This document shows, one piece after another, positions 59,751 to 64,000 of a DNA stretch of 64,000 nt. Each line of letters opens with the position of its first letter. Positions within the stretch are counted from its first letter, which is position 1. The stretch comes from Arthrobacter sp. NicSoilB4 (lineage in GTDB: Bacteria > Actinomycetota > Actinomycetes > Actinomycetales > Micrococcaceae). A model generated the notes under the pieces. That model worked only from the letters and a program-made list of their open reading frames with translations, was not told where the DNA came from and ran no database searches. The position numbers were made by a program, and so were the translations under genes. The stretch spans positions 3,844,001 through 3,908,000 of the forward strand of contig NZ_AP024653.1 of assembly GCF_019977335.1 (NCBI RefSeq), written 5' to 3'.

Positions 59751-60725
59751 ATGAGCGAGAACGCCGCCAATTCCGTGACCCTGCGCTTCCTTGCGGCCCC
59801 CACGGACGTCGGCCACAGCGGGTCGGTCGACGCCGGCACAGTGCTGGAGTGGGTGGACAAGGCCGCCTACGCCGCCGCGGTGGGCTGGGCCAAGTCCTAC
59901 TGCGTGACGGCCTATGTGGGGAACATCCACTTTGCGGATCCCGTCAACAGCGGGGACATGGTCGACGTTGAGGCGACGATTGTCTACACGGGCCGGTCCT
60001 CCATGCACATCCGCACCGTGGTGTCGTCGGGTGATCCGAAGGGCGGCCCGGCCACGATGCGCAGCCAGTGCATGGTGATCTTCGTGGCCGTCGGCGAGGA
60101 CGGGAAGCCTATCCCGGTGCCGCAGTTCGAGCCGGTGACGCCGGAGGAAATCGAACAGCGGGACCATGCGCTGGCCCGGATCAAGGTCCGTGAGGACATC
60201 GTCCAGGCGATGAGCGGACAGGAATACACCGATGCCGGAACGGCGGAGAACGTCGTCCTGCGCTTTATGGCCGCCCCCACGGATGTGAACTGGGGCGGCA
60301 AGGTGCATGGCGGCATCGTCATGAAGTGGATCGACGAAGCGGCCTACGTGTGCGCCTCGCGGTACTGCGGGATGGACACGGTGGCGGTCTTTTCCGGCGG
60401 GGTGCGCTTCTACCGGCCGCTGCTGATTGGCCACGTGGTGGAAGTTGAGGCCCGGCTGGTCTACACCGGAACCAAGGGCATGCACATCGCGGTCCATGTC
60501 CGCTCGGGGGATCCGAAGGGGCGCGAGCTGGAGCTCACGACCTACTGCCTGACCGTGATGGTGGCGCGCGACGAGCATGGTACGTCCGTCCCGATCCCGC
60601 AATGGGTGCCGGTGTCCGAGGAGGACAAGCGGCTCCACGCCCATGCCCGCGAACTGCTGGAGATCCGGGGCCGGGCGCCGGGGAACCGGCTGCCCAACCA
60701 CCTGCTGCGGACCGGCGGCGCGTAG
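59751..60725 (+). CDS. Acyl-CoA thioesterase with two hotdog domains
   Basis: A 324-aa protein with two hotdog domains (about 8-125 and 165-285). The catalytic-region motif GTVLEWVDKAAYAAA in the first becomes HGGIVMKWIDEAAYVCA in the second. A duplication followed by divergence is evident. The protein would hydrolyse acyl-CoA. It begins with a leaderless-type start. Confidence 0.9.
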   Translation: MSENAANSVTLRFLAAPTDVGHSGSVDAGTVLEWVDKAAYAAAVGWAKSYCVTAYVGNIHFADPVNSGDMVDVEATIVYTGRSSMHIRTVVSSGDPKGGPATMRSQCMVIFVAVGEDGKPIPVPQFEPVTPEEIEQRDHALARIKVREDIVQAMSGQEYTDAGTAENVVLRFMAAPTDVNWGGKVHGGIVMKWIDEAAYVCASRYCGMDTVAVFSGGVRFYRPLLIGHVVEVEARLVYTGTKGMHIAVHVRSGDPKGRELELTTYCLTVMVARDEHGTSVPIPQWVPVSEEDKRLHAHARELLEIRGRAPGNRLPNHLLRTGGA

Positions 60726-60735
60726 CCGGGTACAG

Positions 60736-62118
60736 CTAGAAGCCGCCGCCTCCGGCGTCGGCCGCCATATTGGCGAACCGCGAGTAATGGCCCTGGAAGG
60801 CGACCACAATGTCCTTGGTGGGGCCGTTGCGGTGCTTGGCGATGAGGATGTCCGCCTCGCCGGCGCGCGGCGATTCCTTGTCGTAGACATCCTCGCGGTG
60901 CAGCAGGATGACCATGTCGGCATCCTGCTCAATGGAGCCGGATTCACGCAGGTCCGAGACCATGGGCCGCTTGTCCTGGCGCTGCTCGGAGCCACGGTTC
61001 AGCTGCGACAGGGCAATGACGGGGACCTGCAGTTCCTTGGCCAGCAGCTTCAGCGCACGGGAGAACTCGGAGACTTCCTGCTGGCGGGACTCCACCTTCT
61101 TGCCGGAGCTCATCAGCTGAAGGTAGTCAAGGATGACGAGCTTGAGATCATGCTGCTGCTTCAGGCGGCGGCACTTGGCCCGGATTTCCATCAGGGACAT
61201 GTTGGGGCTGTCATCGATGAACAGCGGGGCCTCATTCATCCGGCCCATCGTGGTGGCGATCTTGGACCACTGCTCGTCCTTGATCGTGCCCTTGCGCAGG
61301 TCCTGGAGGCCAATCGTGGCCTCCGCGGACAGCAGGCGCATGGCGATCTCGTTCCGGCCCATTTCCAGCGAGAACATCACCGTGGCGAGGTTGTTCTTGA
61401 TGGCAGCGGAGCGGGCGAAGTCCAGCGCGAAGGTGGACTTGCCGACGGCAGGGCGGGCGGCGATGACGATCATCTGGCCCGGATGCAGGCCGTGTGTGAG
61501 CTCATCGAGTTCGTAGAAGCCGGTTGGGACACCGGTCATTCCCTCCTCGCGGTGGCCGGACGCTTCGATCTCGTCCACGGTGGACTCCATGACGTCCTTG
61601 AGGACCACGTAGTCCTCTGCCGTGCGGCGCTCCGCCACGGCATAGATTTCCGCCTGGGCCTGGTTGACCAGGTCTTCCACCTCGCCGTCCTGGCCGTAGC
61701 CGAGCTGGACGATCTTGGTCCCGGCATTGACCAGGCGGCGCAGGACCGCGCGTTCACCCACGATTTCGGCGTAGTAGCCGGCGTTGGCGGCGGTGGGAAC
61801 GGTCTGGATGAGCTCGTGAAGGTACGCGGGGCCGCCGATCCTGTTGATCTCACCCCGCTTGGTCAGTTCATCCGAGACGGTGACGGCGTCGGCAGGTTCG
61901 CCGCGGCCGTAGAGGTCGATGATCGCTTCGTAGATCGTCTCGTGCGCAGGACGGTAGAAGTCCACGCCCCGCAGGATCTCGACGACGTCGGCAATGGCGT
62001 CCTTGGACAGCATCATGCCGCCCAGCACCGACTGCTCGGCGGGAATGTCCTGCGGCGGCTTGCGGCTGCCTTCGGCTCCCCGGGTCCCCTCGACTGAGTC
62101 CAGATGCGTAACTGACAA
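60736..62118 (-). CDS. dnaB: Replicative DNA helicase DnaB
   Basis: A 460-aa hexameric helicase. An N-terminal domain (about 20-135), a linker, then the RecA-like domain with Walker A AARPAVGKST, Walker B VILDYLQLM and the DnaB motif SRALKLLAKELQVPVIALSQLNR. GGAGG lies upstream of a TTG start at 62118. No intein is present. The upstream 654 bp hold DnaA-box-like sites, and ribosomal genes often found beside dnaB are not in this window. Confidence 0.96.
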   Translation of the reverse strand: MSVTHLDSVEGTRGAEGSRKPPQDIPAEQSVLGGMMLSKDAIADVVEILRGVDFYRPAHETIYEAIIDLYGRGEPADAVTVSDELTKRGEINRIGGPAYLHELIQTVPTAANAGYYAEIVGERAVLRRLVNAGTKIVQLGYGQDGEVEDLVNQAQAEIYAVAERRTAEDYVVLKDVMESTVDEIEASGHREEGMTGVPTGFYELDELTHGLHPGQMIVIAARPAVGKSTFALDFARSAAIKNNLATVMFSLEMGRNEIAMRLLSAEATIGLQDLRKGTIKDEQWSKIATTMGRMNEAPLFIDDSPNMSLMEIRAKCRRLKQQHDLKLVILDYLQLMSSGKKVESRQQEVSEFSRALKLLAKELQVPVIALSQLNRGSEQRQDKRPMVSDLRESGSIEQDADMVILLHREDVYDKESPRAGEADILIAKHRNGPTKDIVVAFQGHYSRFANMAADAGGGGF

Positions 62119-62772
62119 AACTGCCGTCCTCCATTGTGTGCCGCGGCGAATGTCCGCGCCGGCGGCGCGTAGCCAAGGGCCTTGGTATCCGTTGGTGTCG
62201 ACCCGGCGTATCCCGACGGGTTAAGTAGTATCAGCCAGCTCCGACACTTTGCCTGCCTTCCGGCGCTGCCGGTTTTCCACAGCCCGCTCCGGCCCGCGGG
62301 GCCGGAAGTTGAAAGGAAGGTGTCGTGCAGCCAGCACCGGATTTCGGTATCCAAGGGTCGATCTCCAGCAACGGTATCCCCCCATCCGGCAGGCACCAAC
62401 CCGACTGGCCGCAGCCCCTGTGGATAAGCTGTGCACTAATGCCCCCTGCTTGTGCACAGCCTGTGGGAACCGCTGTGGATAGAAAATTTGTTGTCGCTGT
62501 AATATGCCGCTGACCTGCGGAAACACCGCATTTACCGTGTGGACACAAAAGTATTTTCGCCAAGGCTCATCCACAGCCCCCGGCCCGCGGCTGGGGATAC
62601 CGCGCGGCACATGAGGCCACACATGGCCGGAAATATGCACATTAAGTGATGGTCCTCACTGTGGCCCCTGTTGGGCGGGCGGCGCTGGCCGACTTTGGCC
62701 GGACCGGCGGCATACCGGATGCCCTTCGCGGCATGTGCTGTGGATAACTGCGATCTGGCATAAGCTCTTCAT
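62119..62772. other. Non-coding region upstream of dnaB
   Basis: No gene was found in these 654 bp. The stretch is locally AT-richer (62480-62515 and 62540-62555) than its surroundings and carries DnaA-box-like sites from 62273 to 62747. It is shared by divergent dnaB and the gene at 62773. Confidence 0.8.
62273..62747. promoter_or_regulatory. Cluster of DnaA-box-like sites
   Basis: TGTGGATAA, the exact complement of TTATCCACA, occurs at 62419-62427 and 62739-62747. Variants are TGTGGATAG (62474), TGTGGACAC (62538), TCATCCACA (62567) and TTTTCCACA (62273). This is dense for 475 bp in GC-rich DNA. It may control dnaB, or be an origin-like DnaA-titrating region. Confidence 0.6.
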
Positions 62773-63240
62773 ATGGGCGATGTATTGCTGGTCATACTGC
62801 CTGCCCTCATCCTGGCGGCAGTCCTCTGGGCGTTTGTCACGGCCCTGAAGCCGCGCGACTTCGGCATGTCCGACGCCGAACGCTACCAGCACGAACTCGC
62901 CGCGCGTTCGCAGGCCCATTACGCCGCACAGGTGCAGGCCGCCACGGCCGCCCGCGCCCGCGTGGAGGCGGTCACCCGCCCCAGCCAGAACGAACAGCAG
63001 CAGTCCCAGCAGGCAGATCACGCCCGACAGGCGCTGCGCGCCCAGACGGGGTCCGCGCCCGCCGTTGGGCAGCCCGGCTACCAGGGCCCGGTCCTGCCCG
63101 GAGGCCAGCTCAATCCCCAGTTTGCCCTGCAGCTCCAGTCGCTGGCCCGGAACGGCAAGAAGCTCCAGGCCATTAAGCTGCTGCGGCAGGCCACCCATTC
63201 AGACCTTTTGACCGCCAAGAATTTTGTAGATCGGCTGTAG
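62773..63240 (+). CDS. Membrane-anchored protein with an L7/L12-CTD-like end
   Basis: A 155-aa protein. A single N-terminal helix (about 3-22) is followed by an Ala/Gln-rich helix and linker. The last 35 residues (LARNGKKLQAIKLLRQAT, then LLTAKNFVDRL) match the ribosomal L7/L12 C-terminal helix pattern. No function is known. The next gene, four bases later, has the same plan. Confidence 0.65.
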   Translation: MGDVLLVILPALILAAVLWAFVTALKPRDFGMSDAERYQHELAARSQAHYAAQVQAATAARARVEAVTRPSQNEQQQSQQADHARQALRAQTGSAPAVGQPGYQGPVLPGGQLNPQFALQLQSLARNGKKLQAIKLLRQATHSDLLTAKNFVDRL

Positions 63241-63244
63241 CTTC

Positions 63245-63817
63245 ATGGAATCCCTGCTAGTCCCCCTCTTGATTCTGGCGTTCGTCGGTGCCGGCGTCCT
63301 GATCGGCGCCCGCGCTTTCGCCCGCATCGGTGCCCGGCCCCGGCCGGAAAATGCCCCCCAGCCCCCACGCGACCCGCTTGAACTCGCCCGCGCCGCCGCG
63401 GCCAAGCTCAGCCAGGACCAACACCGCCGCCTCTACGCGCTGATCGCCCAGGGGCAGGCCATGGCGGCCATCAAACTGTACTTCGATGCGACAGGAGACG
63501 GACTGCGGGCCTCCCGGGACGCAGTGGGCGCCCTGGCGGCGCATCCGCAGCCATTCCGGCCCGAGGCCCCCGCTGAGGCGCCCACTGAGGACGACGACGA
63601 CGCGCCGCAGCGGTTCGCCTACCGTTACCGGGCAATCGCCAGCAAGGGCGATGTCACGCGTGAGGTCAGCAGCAACATGCTCAACGACGAGATCTACGGC
63701 AGGATCCGCACCCTTGCCAGGAGCGGCGATACCGAGGCCGCCGCCGAGGCCCTCACACGCCACTCGGACATCTCCATCAAGCAGGCCCGCGAATTTATCG
63801 CCCTCCTCGAGGACTGA
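63245..63817 (+). CDS. Membrane-anchored protein with two L7/L12-CTD-like segments
   Basis: A 190-aa protein, likely paralogous to the upstream one. An N-terminal helix (about 3-25) is followed by a segment reading LIAQGQAMAAIKLYFDAT (about 65-82), an acidic stretch (DDDD), and a terminal helix EALTRHSDISIKQAREFIALL. Both end segments resemble the L12-like K-x2-AIK-x2-R-x-T-x-AK pattern. Probably co-transcribed with 62773. No named family. Confidence 0.65.
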   Translation: MESLLVPLLILAFVGAGVLIGARAFARIGARPRPENAPQPPRDPLELARAAAAKLSQDQHRRLYALIAQGQAMAAIKLYFDATGDGLRASRDAVGALAAHPQPFRPEAPAEAPTEDDDDAPQRFAYRYRAIASKGDVTREVSSNMLNDEIYGRIRTLARSGDTEAAAEALTRHSDISIKQAREFIALLED

Positions 63818-63835
63818 CCTCCCGGCCCTGCGGGG

Positions 63836-64000
63836 CTAGAAGTCGAACAGTTCCCCGAGCCACCCCTCCTTCTTCCTGGGGCGGCGGCGCTCGTCATAGC
63901 GCGGCTGGTCATAGCGCGGCTGGTCCCGCCGCTCGTCGTAGCGGCGGTCATCGTAGCGGCGGTCATCAGGCCGCCGGTCGTCCCTGCGCGGGTCCAGGTC
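63836..64000 (-). CDS. C-terminal end of a probable zinc-ribbon (TFIIB-type) protein, partial
   Basis: An open frame runs in from the window edge and ends at a TAG (63836-63838); 54 residues are visible. It is Arg/Asp/Tyr-rich with repeats such as DDRRYDDRRYDERRD, then ends WLGELFDF. That ending, after a basic patch, is typical of small actinobacterial TFIIB-type zinc-ribbon proteins. The zinc-binding part, if any, is outside the window. Confidence 0.65.
   Translation of the reverse strand, partial: DLDPRRDDRRPDDRRYDDRRYDERRDQPRYDQPRYDERRRPRKKEGWLGELFDF

Noticed and set aside
62119..62772. Chromosomal replication origin
   Set aside because: DnaA boxes are present but dnaA, dnaN and rpmH are not; I kept it as a regulatory cluster rather than call oriC.
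1..64000. tRNA or rRNA genes and IS elements
   Set aside because: I saw no cloverleaf, rRNA core sequence, transposase or terminal inverted repeats with target duplications; absence is by eye only.

Overview
The window is GC-rich, has dense overlapping ATGA, GTGA and TGATG gene junctions, and uses GTG and TTG starts freely. Its gene content is that of a soil actinobacterium of the Micrococcaceae, most likely Arthrobacter or Pseudarthrobacter: an unfused pcaD-pcaC protocatechuate operon, a CsoR copper operon, DUF2277, WXG100 and CGNR proteins, LigC, a chromosomal dnaB and MscL. The genus is inferred from gene content and style; no rRNA or tRNA gene was seen.

Layout. 1-5.8 kb: the E1 genes of a branched-chain/pyruvate-type 2-oxoacid dehydrogenase, hisC, a small holin-like membrane protein, and a two-gene WXG-like/alpha-beta-hydrolase module. 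5.9-17.4 kb: purB with a phosphatase, a GNAT enzyme, a FAD monooxygenase, a thioesterase, a decayed SnoaL-like remnant, a three-gene ferric-type ABC importer, an FUSC protein, MscL, and a membrane-plus-ACT protein with no obvious family.

17.4-28.0 kb: an eight-gene, tightly overlapping minus-strand glycan operon. It runs from an initiating polyprenyl-phosphate sugar transferase through a Gfo/Idh dehydrogenase, an SDR, two DegT aminotransferases and two acetyltransferases (one fused to VanZ) to a tri-domain glycosyltransferase. It looks built to make an unusual 3- and/or 4-amino sugar and place it on a lipid-linked glycan; flippase and polymerase genes are not here.

28.3-42.9 kb: a diacylglycerol-kinase-like gene, then a complete quinate/shikimate to protocatechuate to beta-ketoadipate pathway (quiB-quiC-pcaH-G-B-D-C-F-I-J-pcaR on the minus strand), with a second IclR regulator and a divergent MHS-type importer. 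Together these would take quinate or shikimate to succinyl-CoA and acetyl-CoA.

43-49 kb: LigC, a flavin oxidoreductase coupled to a trehalose-synthase-like enzyme, a MoaD/BNR pair, and small unknowns. 49-54 kb: an ArsR regulator, a universal stress protein, a DinB-like protein, a strong terminator, and csoR-copZ-copA with a clear CsoR operator. 54-60.7 kb: DUF2277, a lone WXG100 protein, an EamA exporter divergent from a CGNR regulator, membrane proteins, a MATE exporter, DoxX with paired palindromes, and a tandem-hotdog thioesterase. 60.7-64 kb: dnaB, a 654-bp non-coding stretch rich in DnaA-box-like sites, two L12-like-domain membrane proteins, and the 3' end of a probable zinc-ribbon protein.

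A theme across the window is short in-frame tandem DNA repeats (12, 15 or 18 bp) at gene termini, at seven or more places.
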